From assembly GCA_945910005.1 (NCBI GenBank), contig OX246745.1, forward strand, positions 42,784,933 through 42,848,932: a stretch of DNA of 64,000 nucleotides, given 5' to 3'. The notes under the pieces were generated by a model that searched no databases, was not told where the DNA came from, and worked only from the letters and a program-made list of their open reading frames with translations. Source of the DNA: Isoperla grammatica (lineage: Eukaryota > Arthropoda > Insecta > Plecoptera > Perlodidae). The position numbers and the translations under genes are program-made. The number at the start of each line of letters is the position of its first letter. Position 1 is the first letter of the stretch. Of the stretch, positions 23,473 to 37,086 are shown piece after piece.

Positions 23473-24531
23473 CAGTTGAATCAGATATAATGAAAGAGAT
23501 AGATTTCACAAGAACATTTTTACTTTTGTTGCCAAAGAAATCTATCAGGTGCCATTTGTTGGCTGTCAAGCTCAGTCGGCCATGCGTCATGCAGAGAATA
23601 CAAGTATACAAGTGCGAATATAAAATAAGAAATGTAAAGTAATAACATAAATCTGAATAGCTTACTTAGAAATTTCTGATTTGTATTCTAGATATTTGCG
23701 ATTATTACATTGTGTAAATATTTATTTGCTAAGTTATTGCGAAAGTAAATATTATTTACTAATTGTTCTGTCGCGAAATTCTGCTTGCGTATGTACTAAC
23801 TTTTTGAATAAGACAACCAGTCCGCTCATTGCAAGATGTACCATTATTCCCACAACACTTCACTTTTAGCCCAGCAAGTTAGCTGGACTCGTGATTTGGG
23901 GGCGACCACAAGGTTTGTACAGTTAGCAAAATAACCGACATTCCTCAATTAGACGGTTATGCGGGTATCCACTGGACAATTAGTGTAGTCCATTTAGGAA
24001 AGATAATTTGTAGTCTATATAAGAATAGTCTATGCTGGACATAGCCTAAATTTATGACTGAATGAGTTCCTAAGAATGACAAAGATATACAGATGGGGTA
24101 ATACAATACGGCGAACGGAACAAATGTCAACACCAAAAATATGCACAATAAGGTATATCCACATGGAAACAGAATTCAGATCATATCCACAAATGTAAAA
24201 GAGATGTATTTTTGTTTTAGTTCTGATGGGATCATGGGAGGCCCCCAACAAGACAGATATTTGGTATTGGCCGTACTTGTTAAAGAAAGATAGTGTTAGC
24301 ATGTACAAGAACTTTCAAACTTGTCGCCTTATCGCTTGCATTAACACAATAAGGAGAATTCTGATCACTATAGATATTAAGGTTTTTGCCCAGCCAGTAT
24401 TTTATAAAAACCTTTGATATCGAATGATCATGTTAATACACAAGTTATATGTGAATTTGGCGTTCATAATAATATGGTTTAGCAACTAACCTGATTCCCA
24501 CAAGCGAAGTCCTTTTGAACCAATAATATTC
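23473..24531. other. AT-rich intergenic or intronic DNA
   Basis: No exon, RNA gene or element ends recognised. Short open frames on both strands have AT-rich composition and no family resemblance. Confidence 0.4.
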
Positions 24532-24776
<245 letters not shown>

Positions 24777-25147
24777 TATACTATATTGACGTTTGTGACG
24801 AATACCAACCAAAATCTTGTTTAATTTCGTTCTCCATTTCTGGTGTTTTAGTGGTACTATCAGCGAGCAAAACAACAAGCAGGTAAATATACCGCGTGGA
24901 GCAACTGTGAGAATAGTGCAGACAGAATGTATCTCACAAGTAATCTCGGACTTGACCTCTCGTGACGTCAGGATGTCATAAAAGGGACACATGGGATTTG
25001 TTAATTGTTCTGCTTGGTAAATGGGGGGAACGTTTTCGTAGGCAGGGTATTTCTATGTCAGAATCGTAGTCATGTCGTGGGGGGCAAATCCAAGTGGGAT
25101 TGATTCTGAAGCCATCCAGTATGAATACTGGAACAGTTCGAACTTAC

Positions 25148-25332
25148 CGGGAACTTGCTGGAATGCGTGTGCAGAGTGTTCGTGCCTGGTATGGGTGTCG
25201 GTGTAGTTTCGCCGTAGAGGGGGTACGGAGGCATCCTGTAGGGGGGCGGCGAGTAACCACCCCCTACCGCCGCTCTCGCCCCCGGCTTGGGAGGGGGCAG
25301 AGGTTTGCAGCCTTCCACCTCAACCTCCACAC
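25148..25332 (-). CDS. Internal exon of a host gene encoding a proline-rich segment
   Basis: On the minus strand the 185-base exon is preceded by a good acceptor (TTTGTTTGCTTGTAG before 25332) and followed by a consensus donor (CCCG then GTAAGT at 25147). It supplies two bases of a split codon plus 61 full codons, ending exactly at a codon boundary. The peptide starts with an acidic VEVEVEG stretch, then KPLPPPKPG, a glycine patch, YSPPPYRMPPYPLYG and a Thr/Pro-rich tail ending SSKFP. PPPKP and PPPY are SH3- and WW-type ligand motifs. Such stretches occur in junctional and PDZ scaffold tails (ZO/polychaetoid-like), but the gene cannot be named from one exon. GC content is far above the surroundings. 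Partner exons were not found, so introns must be long or the other exons lie outside the window. Confidence 0.5.
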
Positions 25333-25914
25333 CTACAAGCAAACAAATACCATTATTAGGCAACGCGTACAAAGGCGGCCAAATTAATTAAATATAGAAA
25401 TAGATTTTCAAAACATATCACTGGAATGTTCATTGCGTCTTTCTTCCCATGAGGAATTATAGTAACTTCCCCATCCCCATGTGACCTGGGTCTGGTTTTA
25501 CAAGAGGTTCAAAGTTAGACGGACCTTCTGTGAATCCGGGCCCTGGTATTCAGTGGGAGACTAAAAACACCATTAATTATAAGCATCGTTTGCTACGATG
25601 ATGATACGTTGAGGAAATGTTTAGGAGAAAGCAATAAATGTATGACAGGACTTACAGGCTATAGTGAGTGACAGTTACAGGTAAACGCTCAGTGTGGCGC
25701 GTTGATAAGCGAGCACGTCCACAAGAAACGTGAAAGAACATTCTGCCCAATTGTTTTCAAAGCTACACCGCCATTGTTCAGTGGAGAAAGTGCATAACCG
25801 GCGCTTTTGCACAGGCTTCCAAATAACTTATACGGACAGCGCGGCATCTAGCGAATATATTCAGGTTATTATTTTCTAAGAGCTAAGACTTTCCTAGGTA
25901 ATTTTTTGTTGTCA

Positions 25915-26153
25915 TGGTTACTTCACTATTGACAGCAATAGAAATGTAATTTCGATCTCCAATACTAATCGTACAGCGTTAAGATTACATAATCGTGACG
26001 GAAAATGTCTAGCTCACATTTCGCCGCCACTTTGTTTATACATATTTCGATAACTAAGTATCACCTACACCGATTTTGCCACAAAACTAATGGCGTTCAA
26101 TCCACATCGAAGCTTGTGGATGGTCCAAATTTCAACTTAATCGATTCTCGATC
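25915..26153 (-). mobile_element. Fragment of the 0.7-kb Helitron-like family
   Basis: Read on minus, this matches the middle of the 54287-55046 element. Shared parts are TTAAGTTGAAATTTGGACCA, the CATCCACAAGC stretch, GAACGCCATTAGTTTTGTGG, a GGCGGCGAAATGTGAG block and AAATTACATTTCTATTGCTG. Both ends are missing, and one side runs into the ~93-bp array. Confidence 0.65.
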
Positions 26154-26990
26154 CATATAGCACTGCAGTAAATACATTGAAATAAGCTATATACCGCTTG
26201 CACACCCACAAGAAGCAAGAGTGGTTGTCTGTAACATGATATGCTTCATATAGCACTGCAGTGAATCAATTGAAATAAGCTATATACCGCTTGCACACCC
26301 ACAATTAAGCAAGAGTGGTTGTCTGTAACATGATATGCTTCATATAGCACTGCAGTGAATCAATTGAAATAAGCTATATACCGCTTGCACACCCACAAGA
26401 AGCAAGAGTGGTTGTCTGCCACATGACATGCTTCATATAGCACTGCAGTGAATCAATTGAAATAAGCTATATACCGCTTGCACACCCACAAGAAGCAAGA
26501 GTGGTTGTCTGCCACATGATATGCTTCATATAGCACTGCAGTGAATCAATTGAAATAAGCTATATACCGCTTGCACACCCACAATTAAGCAAGAGTGGTT
26601 GTCTGTAACATGATATGCTTCATATAGCACTGCAGTGAATCAATTGAAATAAGCTATATACCGCTTGCACACCCACAATTAAGCAAGAGTGGTTGTCTGC
26701 CACATGATATGCTTCATATAGCACTGCAGTGAATCAATTGAAATAAGCTATATACCGCTTGCACACCCACAATTAAGCAAGAGTGGTTGTCTGCCACATG
26801 ATATGCTTCATATAGCACTGCAGTGAATCAATTGAAATAAGCTATATACCGCTTGCACACCCACAAGAAGCAAGAGTGGTTGTCTGCCACATGACATGCT
26901 CAATATAGCACTGCAGTGAATCAATTGAAATAAGCTATATACCGCTTGCACACCCACAATTAAGCAAGAGTGGTTGTCTGTAACATGACA
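26153..26990. repeat. 92-94-bp tandem repeat (~9 copies)
   Basis: The unit contains ATATAGCACTGCAGTGAATC, AATTGAAATAAGCTATATAC, CGCTTGCACACCCACAA, then AGAAGC or TTAAGC, then AAGAGTGGTTGTCTG. Two alternating sub-variants (AGAAGC versus ATTAAGC, and TGTAACATGATAT versus TGCCACATGAYAT) are mixed along the array. Confidence 0.95.
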
Positions 26991-27020
26991 TAACATTCAT
27001 AACATTCATAACATGTAACA

Positions 27021-28655
27021 TTCAATATCGAGGTTCTTGGATTATGGGGGGTTAGATATTATGAAGGTGTACAGATAATTATATTCAATATCAAGGTTCT
27101 TGGATTATGGGGGGTTAGATATTATCAAGGTGTACAGATAATTATATTCAATATCGAGGTTCTTGGATTATGGGGGGTTAGATATTATCAAGGTGTACAG
27201 ATAATTATATTCAATATCGAGGTTCTTGGATTATGGGGGGTTAGATATTATCAAGGTGTACAGATAATTATATTCAATATCGAGGTTCTTGGATTATGGG
27301 GGGTTAGATATTATCAAGGTGTACTGATAATTATAATCAATATCGAGGTTCTTGGATTATGGGAGGTTAGATATTATCAAGGTGTACAGATAATTATATT
27401 CAATATCGAGGTTCTTGGATTATGGGGGGTTAGATATTATCAAGGTGTACAGACAATTATATTCAATATCGAGGTTCTTGGATTATGGGGGGTTAGATAT
27501 TATCAAGGTGTACAGATAATTATATTCAATATCGAGGTTCTTGGATTATGGGGGGTTAGATATTATCAAGGTGTACAGATAATTATATTCAATATCGAGG
27601 TTCTTGGATTATGGGGGGTTAGATATTATCAAGGTGTACAGATAATTATATTCAATATCGAGGTTCTTGGATTATGGGGGGTTAGATATTATCAAGGTGT
27701 ACAGATAATTATATTCAATATCGAGGTTCTTGGATTATGGGGGGTTAGATATTATCAAGGTGTACAGATAATTATATTCAATATCGAGGTTCTTGGATTA
27801 TGGGGGGTTAGATATTATCAAGGTGTACAGATAATTATATTCAATATCGAGGTTCTTGGATTATGGGGGGTTAGATATTATCAAGGTGTACAGATAATTA
27901 TATTCAATATCGAGGTTCTTGGATTATGGGGGGTTAGATATTATCAAGGTGTACAGATAATTATATTCAATATCGAGGTTCTTGGATTATGGGGGGTTAG
28001 ATATTATCAAGGTGTACAGATAATTATATTCAATATCGAGGTTCTTGGATTATGGGAGGTTAGATATTATCAAGGTGAACAGATAATTATATTCAATATC
28101 GAGGTTCTTGGATTATGAGGGGTTAGATATTATCAAGGTGTACAGATAATTATATTCAATATCGAGGTTCTTGGATTATGGGGGGTTAGATATTATCAAG
28201 GTGTACAGATAATTATATTCAATATCGAGGTTCTTGGATTATGGGGGGTTAGATATTATCAAGGTGTACAGATAATTATATTCAATATCGAGGTTCTTGG
28301 ATTATGGGGGGTTAGATATTATCAAGGTGTACAGATAATTATATTCAATATCGAGGTTCTTGGATTATGGAGGGTTAGATATTATGAAGGTGTACAGACA
28401 ATTATATTCAATATCGAGGTTCTTGGATTATGGGGGGTTAGATATTATCAAGGTGTACAGATAATTATATTCAATATCGAGGTTCTTGGATTATGGGGGG
28501 TTAGATATTATCAAGGTGTACAGATAATTATATTCAATATCGAGGTTCTTGGATTATGGGGGGTTAGATATTATCAAGGTGTACATATAATTATATTCAA
28601 TATCGAGGTTCTTGGATTATGGGGGGTTAGATATTATCAAGGTGTACAGATAATT
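27021..28655. repeat. 63-bp tandem repeat (26 copies)
   Basis: The unit begins TTCAATATCGAGGTTCTTGG, then ATTATGGGGGGTTAGATATT, and ends ATCAAGGTGTACAGATAATT then ATA. Copies are nearly identical, with a few A-for-G changes in the G6 tract and TATGAAGG in two units. High homogeneity suggests recent expansion. The unit has stops in the frames checked. Confidence 0.97.
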
Positions 28656-29034
28656 CTTCAAAATAGAATCCTAGCTTTTGGCGTTTGGATCAAATTATAC
28701 AATTTAGGATATTATTTCAACTGTCGCATTTTACTCAATCACAATCAATGTTGTATTCTTTACTTGAGCAAATCTTTGGGTTCCTAACGTGTACGTGAAA
28801 CAGCGGCCTTGGGTTGGTTGCCTGGAACAGTGGCCGGACTAATGATCCAATTGTGTTCTCCACGAAGCGGACAAATGTTTGAAAGAACGCCAGGAATCTG
28901 TAACTTGCGTTGGAACAGCGTGCATGAAAGGGGAGTACCAAGGTTGTCATGTGCTAAACTCACTTCTTGCAAGAGACAAGTATTGGTAGTGCGTGCGTGT
29001 GTGGCCACGCGTATCACAAGCCGGACTATATTAG
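28656..29034. other. Single-copy DNA, open on both strands but unassigned
   Basis: Frames of 71-88 codons overlap on both strands from 28735 to 29075, with mixed base composition. No splice consensus or family was recognised, so nothing is called. Confidence 0.3.
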
Positions 29035-29475
29035 AGCATTACTTACTTACTTTATTGTTATTAAGGCCAGTGTAGGGCACAACGCCTTCTTTAGCTTGAT
29101 GAGTGATGATTGGTGAATGATAATGAGGAAGGGGGGAGGGGAAGCCTGGTACCGGCACGTAGCCTACTCCTGTCGAAAAGTACCAAGGGGACCATCGGCT
29201 TTACGTCCCATCCGAAAGGTCGGTGTAACTTTGACCAGTCATATAGGTTCCTCCACTAACCTGGACTGCCGAGCAGTTGACGAGAAGAACGAAGCTATTA
29301 CACAAGCTTTCGAACCCTTCAATCTGCTCAAACCAACGGTAACTAGTGTTTCAGAAGAGAGTGGTCACCCACCCTCCTGCTGACCTAGCCCGAGGTTGCT
29401 TAACTTCGGTGATCGCATGGGAACCGGCTAAGCGACCGCGGCTTAACGTGTCCCTATACCTACGTCTAGTACCAA
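29035..29475 (-). mobile_element. 5S-rRNA-derived SINE (SINE3 type), copy 1
   Basis: On minus, the head (29361-29450) reads GATCACCGAAGTTAAGCAAC, then CTCGGG, GGTCAG and GGGTGGGTGACCAC. This is the internal control region of eukaryotic 5S rRNA (A box, intermediate element, C box). The body follows, with CTGCTCGGCAGTCCAGGTTA and CCTTTCGGATGGGACGTAAA. The 3' end is a (TAAG)n-like tail at 29035-29060. The 5S-like head plus short tail repeat fits a pol III-transcribed SINE moved by LINE machinery. Confidence 0.8.
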
Positions 29476-29519
29476 GCAAATCCGCTAGTTAGGCGCCACT
29501 GGTCAAAATTACGCGGGGT

Positions 29520-29925
29520 TTGAATTTGGAGTGGTCCCTTGTATGGCGGCAACTTATCAGACGTCTATGAATGGAAGGCGTCTTCTGTTCATGGGCACAG
29601 AGGAATGCGGGCGGAAGGCGGGGGTCGGTTATCGCTTCAAAGTGGCCGGGCGACTGCATGGTCTCAGATAACAGGAAATTGTGTTCAGCTTGATATGACT
29701 TCACACAATGAAGCAAGAACGCATTTTATTTATAGCTGCACTGCGAATTACGCTACAACTTCCATTCAAATTGCATTGATATAACAAAAGTGTTCATTAA
29801 TTAGAATGTCCATTTTAATTTTTTTAGCATTTCACGACAGAAAGTAGTTTTCTTGACTGGCGTAAGCGTCCCCCCCCCCCCCCCCCCCCCCTAGGTGTCA
29901 GTTATCTTATCGCTACAAAGTGGTC
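29520..29925. other. Intergenic DNA with a small local duplication and a poly-C tract
   Basis: A segment at 29620-29670 (TATCGCTTCAAAGTGGCCGG, GCGACTGCATGGTCTC, GATAACAG) recurs at 29905-29952 with few changes. Between them lies a C tract of about 20 bases at 29871-29891. Confidence 0.6.
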
Positions 29926-29952
29926 GGGCGACTGCATGGTCTCGGATAACAG

Positions 29953-30400
29953 TGACCTTGTCCTCACCTCCCTTCATCTCGCATTTAACATTTCGAGTGT
30001 TTGAGTTTTGTTTTCTGTTGGCTGAAATCATTACATAGTTTTGTCCGATCAAGTACTGTTTTTTTTTAATAAAGCAATATGCTTGGGTCTGTACTCTTCG
30101 TAAGACTATTAGCTAGGTTGTAGCTTTGGAAAAATCCGTCTATCTCGTTTCTAATTGCCCCCATAACTGGCCAAACTTTGCTCTAATTATGGTAAAAAAT
30201 ATATTTTAATTCATATGTTTGTGAGTTTTTTTTATCGGAACGGAATTGTTTTACCACAGAGTAAAAATTTGAGAATGTTGCTATTGTTAAACTGTGCACC
30301 TGCATTGGCGGTGAAACGCCCGCAAATGTGGGTCTGGTAAATGCTCTTCAGTTGGACTGTGTCATTGTAGATTTGAAGCTCAATGAAAATTGAAAACACT
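29953..30400 (+). repeat. Dispersed repeat, copy 1 (paired with 57660-58150)
   Basis: Shared order with the later copy: ACCT(Y)CC...CTCGC...TTAACATTTC; TTGTGTTTTCTGTTRGC; ACTGGCCAAACTTTG; TAATTATGRKRAAA; TTGTGA(G)TTTTTTTTATC; TGCCYGCAAATG. Similarity extends over ~450 bp with indels. No coding or TIR was seen, so the element class is unknown. Confidence 0.6.
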
Positions 30401-30894
30401 CCTAGCTGTGCTCCTAGTGTCCTGTGTCTTACGAGGAACATTCGTAACAAAACAAAGTTAAAATTTGTATTAGACCGATGTTGTAGCGTTTTAAATTACA
30501 GAGCAACGGGTACATGACGGGGGGGGGTATGACGGGTTATGTACGTATGGCTTTTATGTTATAGACTTATAAGCCTACTGTGGTTTCTTTTGTGTTTAGT
30601 GATTTCTTGTAGATATTAATTTGTTTGCGTTGTGTTATTACGTTGTGTCTATAGGTTGCCTACTACACAGTTTACTTCATACTTGTATTCGATAATTCAA
30701 AATTGTGAAAGTAACGAATTATTGGCAATCATTGTCAGTTGCATTTCACAATTGTACTTGGGTCCATGGATAACCACACGCACACCTGTTGGCGACGCTG
30801 TCACTAGTGAAGAGTGCGTATTTTTTACAACGCTTATATTAGCTTGCCTTGTTTGTCTGTCTGGATGCAATCTTTGAATCGATATTCCACCTAC
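30401..30894. other. Intergenic DNA
   Basis: Includes a G tract near 30520. No gene or element recognised. Confidence 0.35.
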
Positions 30895-32050
30895 TTCTAA
30901 ATGTCCGATCAAGCTGAAATTTTGTACACAAACGTATTTCTAATGACACTACATGAATCAACTGTCATATTTACTAAATTGTCAATTAATTCATCATAAT
31001 TAATTTATTGATGTTTTATATGGAAATCGATGTGTAACCCACTTTCCAACGTCAAATCGAGTTGAAAGTTTTCAGACAGACGTATTGTTAATGACAATAC
31101 ACGAATCAATTGTCATATTTACTAAATAATCAATTAATTCATCATAATTAATGTATTGATGTTTTATATGGGAATCGATAAAACAACCACTTCCTACGTT
31201 GAATTGAGCTGAAAGTTTTCACACAGACGTATTCTTAATGACAATACACGAATCAACTGTCATATTTACTAAATATTCAATTAATTCATCATAATTAATA
31301 TTTTATATAGGAATCGATGTTTAACCCACTTCCGAACGTCGAATTGAGCTGAAAGTTTTCACACAGACGTATTCTTAATGACAATACACGAATCAATTGT
31401 CATATTTACTAAAAATAGTCAATTAGTTCATCATAATTATTTAATTTTTTATAAGGCAATCGATGTTTCACCCACTTCCCAACGTCGAATCGAGTTGAAA
31501 GTTTTCACACAGACGTATTCTTAATGACAATACATGAATCAATTGTCATATTTACTAAATAATCAATTAAGCCATCATAATTAATTAATTGATGTTTTAT
31601 ATGGGAATCGATATTTTACCCACTTCCAAACGTCGAATTGAGCTGAAAGTTTTCACACAGACGTATTCTTAATGACAATACATGAATCAATTGTCATATT
31701 TACTAAATAATCAATTAAGCCATCATAATTAATTAATTGATGTTTTATATGGGAATCGATATTTTACCCACTTCCGAACGTCGAATTGAGCTGAAAGTTT
31801 TCACACAGACGTATTCTTAATGGCAATACATGAATCAATTGTCACATTTACTAAATAATCAATTAAGCCATCATAATTAATTAATCAAAGTTTTATGTGG
31901 GGATCGATATTTCCCCCACTTATCAACGTCTGATCGAGCTGAAAATTTTCACACAGTCGTATTTTCTAAATGACAATATACGAATCAATTATCAGATTCA
32001 CTTATTAATTAATTGATCCACCATAACTAATTAATTAAACAATCAGCTTC
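30895..32050 (+). repeat. ~142-149-bp tandem repeat (8 units)
   Basis: Units start near 30902, 31051, 31197, 31339, 31485, 31632, 31781 and 31928. Each has GTCGAATTGAGCTGAAAGTT, TTCACACAGACGTATTCTTA, ATGACAATACATGAATCAAT, an AT-rich TAATTAAT stretch, and TTTTATATGGGAATCGAT. The outer units are the most divergent, as expected if exchange acts mainly inside the array. The GAGCTGAAAGTTTT core resembles a core seen in the Helitron-like families. Confidence 0.9.
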
Positions 32051-32357
32051 TTATGGGAAATTAGTCACAGCTAGTGAGGATGGGCCAACCACATGCAGGC
32101 ATCGGAATTACCGCTGGTTGTTCGGGACTCAAATATCCGTGACGAAAGCATCGGATATGTTTCTATGCAGCAAGAATGGCATTGTTGGCCGATCGCTGGA
32201 TCGTGCATGAACGGAACTGTCAGAAATTCAAGTTTGCAATGCGAGCACGCTAGTTTGCGAGCGAAGTTAACAAGTACAAGTACACAAGTATGCAGTCTTC
32301 TAAATTCGGACACGTCCAGTGAGCATATTCGATTGCAAGATTCTTTAAGACAAAAAA
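32051..32357. other. Single-copy DNA
   Basis: Overlapping open frames of 80 (minus) and 91 codons (plus) at 32071-32368 have no recognisable family or splice sites. Confidence 0.3.
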
Positions 32358-32673
32358 GTATAAAATAATATTACATGAGAAAAATATTTTTTTAAAAAAC
32401 AACGCTTATATTTGAATGCACTAAAAAGTAAAAAATAGATTTTCGCCCCACAAATTTTTGCCTCACTCGGAAAATAAAAGCGTTGGGCGCTTTCCCTGCA
32501 TAAACAGCAGAATACTACAATCTATGTCAATACCGAAAGCGCCCAACGCTTTTATTTTCCGAGTGAGGCAAAAATTTGTTGGGCGAAAATTTATTTTTTA
32601 CTTTTTAGTGCATTTAAATATAGGCTAAGCGTTGTTTTTTAAAAAAATTATTTTTTTCATGTAATATTTATAC
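32358..32673. mobile_element. 316-bp near-perfect palindrome (foldback element or MITE)
   Basis: The left arm (32358-32494) and right arm (32535-32673) are reverse complements along almost their full ~138 bp, around a 40-base loop. The ends read GTATAAA and TTTATAC. TA at each border could be the duplication of a Tc1/mariner-type MITE, but that call is weak. If transcribed it would fold into a long hairpin. Small unpaired differences (for example CCCC versus GTTGGG near the middle of the arms) show some ageing. Confidence 0.85.
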
Positions 32674-33611
32674 CTAATCCCATGTTATATAATATACATT
32701 ATATAGCTTCATTTAGCTACAAAACCAGTGTACTGTTTAATTGTATGTATATGGAGCAATCGTCATAAGTTTTTTCCGACTGGGATAACCAGCGCACTCC
32801 GACATAACGTACCAATGCTCTGGCATAAGAGCTCATCTAATTGCTGAACGTAGCAATTTACACATTTATAATTTTTGTCGCCCACGATTATTTCAGATCG
32901 TAAGATCATAATTAGACCGCCAAGCTGGCGTACACGGGTTCCATTCTAGTTCGGGGCAAATATAATTCATTACTCATTAGTCTCTTGTTACAATCGTACA
33001 GTAAATTAGAAGTAATTCAACGGCAACTTTGAACACTGTCCTGTATTATTTATTATCTAAGATTGTATAAAGCAATTCAGATTTCCAGTTTGTTTTCTTT
33101 AGTCTTTAAACAAGTGTAGCTCGGTCAGTTTTTACAATAGAATCGAGATTCGAAATTTGGTATCTATAAAATAATGGAAATAAACACATACAATCACTAT
33201 AAATATGAATATTCTGTTAATTCATCAGTCGATAAATTGTACTGGCGGTCATTTCTGGTGTGTTGTGATGTCAGCCGTCGACCTACGAGTGTGATAAGAT
33301 ATGTTCTGAAATGTGATCCGACGCAGGTGCAGAACGAAAGATGACAGCGGACTCGAGTTGTGGAGAGGGTTCCAAGCCCTTCTATTATTTTGTTCCCATA
33401 AATCACAATAAAAATATAAGTGGATATACATTCGATAGATAGCCTACGAAGATTTCAGTCAGGATATTTTTTATAGTGGTAACATATATTTACTGCCATA
33501 CATTATTACGTGTATTTGTTGAATCTACGCACTGCTGTTGCGTCAAACTTGAATGGATTATGCAAATACAACAGTTACATAGGAGTGAATTACCAATTAT
33601 AAAAGGTTTTT
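32674..33611. other. Intergenic DNA
   Basis: AT-rich single-copy sequence. No exon, RNA gene or element ends recognised. Confidence 0.35.
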
Positions 33612-35253
<1,642 letters not shown>

Positions 35254-35824
35254 ATGCGTTATGGCGATATGGCGTTATGGCGATATGGCGATATGGCGTT
35301 ATGGCGTTATGGCGATATGGCGTTATGGCGTTATGGCGATATGGCGTTATTGCGTTATGGCGTTATGGCGTTATGGCGATATGGCGTTATGGCGATATGG
35401 CGATATGGCGTTATGGCGATATGGCGTTATGGCGTTATGGCGATATGGCGTTATGGCGATATGGCGATATGGCGTTATGGCGTTGTGGCGTTATGGCGAT
35501 ATGGCGTTGTGGCGTTATGGCGATATGGCGTTATGGCGTTATGGCGTTATGGCGATATGGCGTTATGGCGATATGGTGATATGGCGTTATGGCGTTGTGG
35601 CGTTTTGGCGATATGGCGTTATGGCGTTATGGCGATATGGCGTTATGGCGTTGTGGCGTTATGGCGATATGGCGTTATGGCGTTATGGCGTTATGGCGTT
35701 ATGGCGATATGGCGTTATGGCGTTATGGCGATATGGCGTTATGGCGTTGTGGCGTTATGGCGATATGGCGTTATGGCGTTATGGCGTTATGGCGTTATGG
35801 CGATATGGCGTTGTGGCGTTTCAA
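35254..35824. repeat. 8-bp minisatellite ATGGCGWT (~71 copies)
   Basis: The octamer is almost always ATGGCGTT or ATGGCGAT, with rare GTGGCGTT and TTGGCG variants. The A/T alternatives are interleaved irregularly. The unit has no stop in any forward frame, so frames of 120, 218 and 231 codons overlap, all built from MALWRYGD-like octapeptides. They are repeat artefacts. Confidence 0.97.
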
Positions 35825-36329
35825 CACATGAACGCTACCGGCCTACCGAAACAAACTTCTATTCCGTCTCAACATGGTTCTTAGGCTATACAAACTGTAT
35901 AAGTGAAATTCTCGACACAAATATTTCCCAAGAATGGCACAATAGTTAAATAAAATACAATGCACATTATGGAATCTACATCGCGTAAATTAATTCGTAT
36001 CGAATTTAAAATATCTTCAGAGTATTAAGGATTTGTCCCCCCCCCCCCCCACCCCCCTCCCTTATTTGCAATTATCAGTGCAAGTTATAGATTTGAGGTG
36101 TGGACTGTGGACTACTCATCTTCGTGTACACGTAAAATAATACACAATGTCTAGTTAACATCTTATAAATACATATGAGATCACTTATTATTATTAACTA
36201 TTAAAGACTGATAGAGATAATGGATAGGAACGTTTAGGCTATCTTCAGCCTATGGTGGAAGGAGCATAGCTCAACGGTTGTCCAGATGTAGCCTACTGCT
36301 TTTTACAGAAATATGTAATATGTATGGGC
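35825..36329. other. Intergenic DNA
   Basis: Contains a C tract of about 14 bases near 36037. No gene or element recognised. Confidence 0.35.
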
Positions 36330-36361
36330 CAATTCACTCCATACCCCTATACCTCTTCAAC
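36330..36361 (+). repeat. Left remnant of the 57-bp array, cut off by a hAT insertion
   Basis: The sequence CATACCCCTATACCTCTTCA is the end of a 57-bp unit whose array resumes at 37078. It shows where the hAT element entered. Confidence 0.85.
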
Positions 36362-37077
36362 CAGTGGTGTAGTGGTGCGTATACGGGCGTATACGCCGTA
36401 TACGCACTGCTCCGGCTAAAAAACTTTCGTATACACACTGGTTTTGATTATGATACGAGTGATACGCAATGATACGGTCGTAACATGCCTCGAATGATGG
36501 ACACATTGTTCACGATTGTCAGCTTTTCTCCATTGGTAAAATTGTGCTCTCTGACACTGGCATTTAATTGGCACAATGCCTCAAATCCTCTAAGACCAGC
36601 CCTGGATCTGGGAGTCCCGATATTCAATTTTGAGTCCCGCGTCCCGCCAACACACCAAGTGGGATACAATTGTTTCGCTTGGTAAAAATATTGCGATGTC
36701 AATTATCAACAGCCAAGTGTCAACAGCAATACATACGGACCACGGGCGGCGTGTGTCGCCAAACCACTTCCCAAGCCCCAAAACGTATTCCTGAACAATT
36801 CTCGTCAGTGTTCCAATTATGTTTGGTGATTTTCTGGTTTTGCACTATAAAAAACTGACGTATTTCGAGGTTGCATTCAGTCCGGTATTGGTTTCTAAAA
36901 CGCTCAAAACACGCTCTAAAAAGCCTGTTTTTTTCTTAAAAAACTTCTTGGCCTGCGGCGCCGTTGTTGGGGGGCTCTGCCCCCAAAACCCCCCATGTTT
37001 TTTTGTCTGGAAAGGTGTGTCCCTCCAGCTTCCCACTGAAGCGTATACGTACTGGTAAATTTGGCACTACACCACTG
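36362..37077. mobile_element. hAT-type non-autonomous element, TSD TCTTCAAC
   Basis: The 716-bp element begins CAGTGGTGTAGTG and ends CACTACACCACTG, a 13-bp perfect terminal inverted repeat. Identical 8-bp TCTTCAAC copies flank it (36354-36361 and 37078-37085). Inside lie a GTATACG-rich left end, and near the right end a GC-rich palindrome GGGGGGCTCTGCCCCC. No transposase motif was recognised. Confidence 0.93.
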
Positions 37078-37086
37078 TCTTCAACC

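Noticed and set aside
30895..32050. The ~146-bp array as another Helitron concatemer
   Set aside because: It shares only the short GAAATTT-type core. No CTAG hairpin ends or unit junctions of that type were found.
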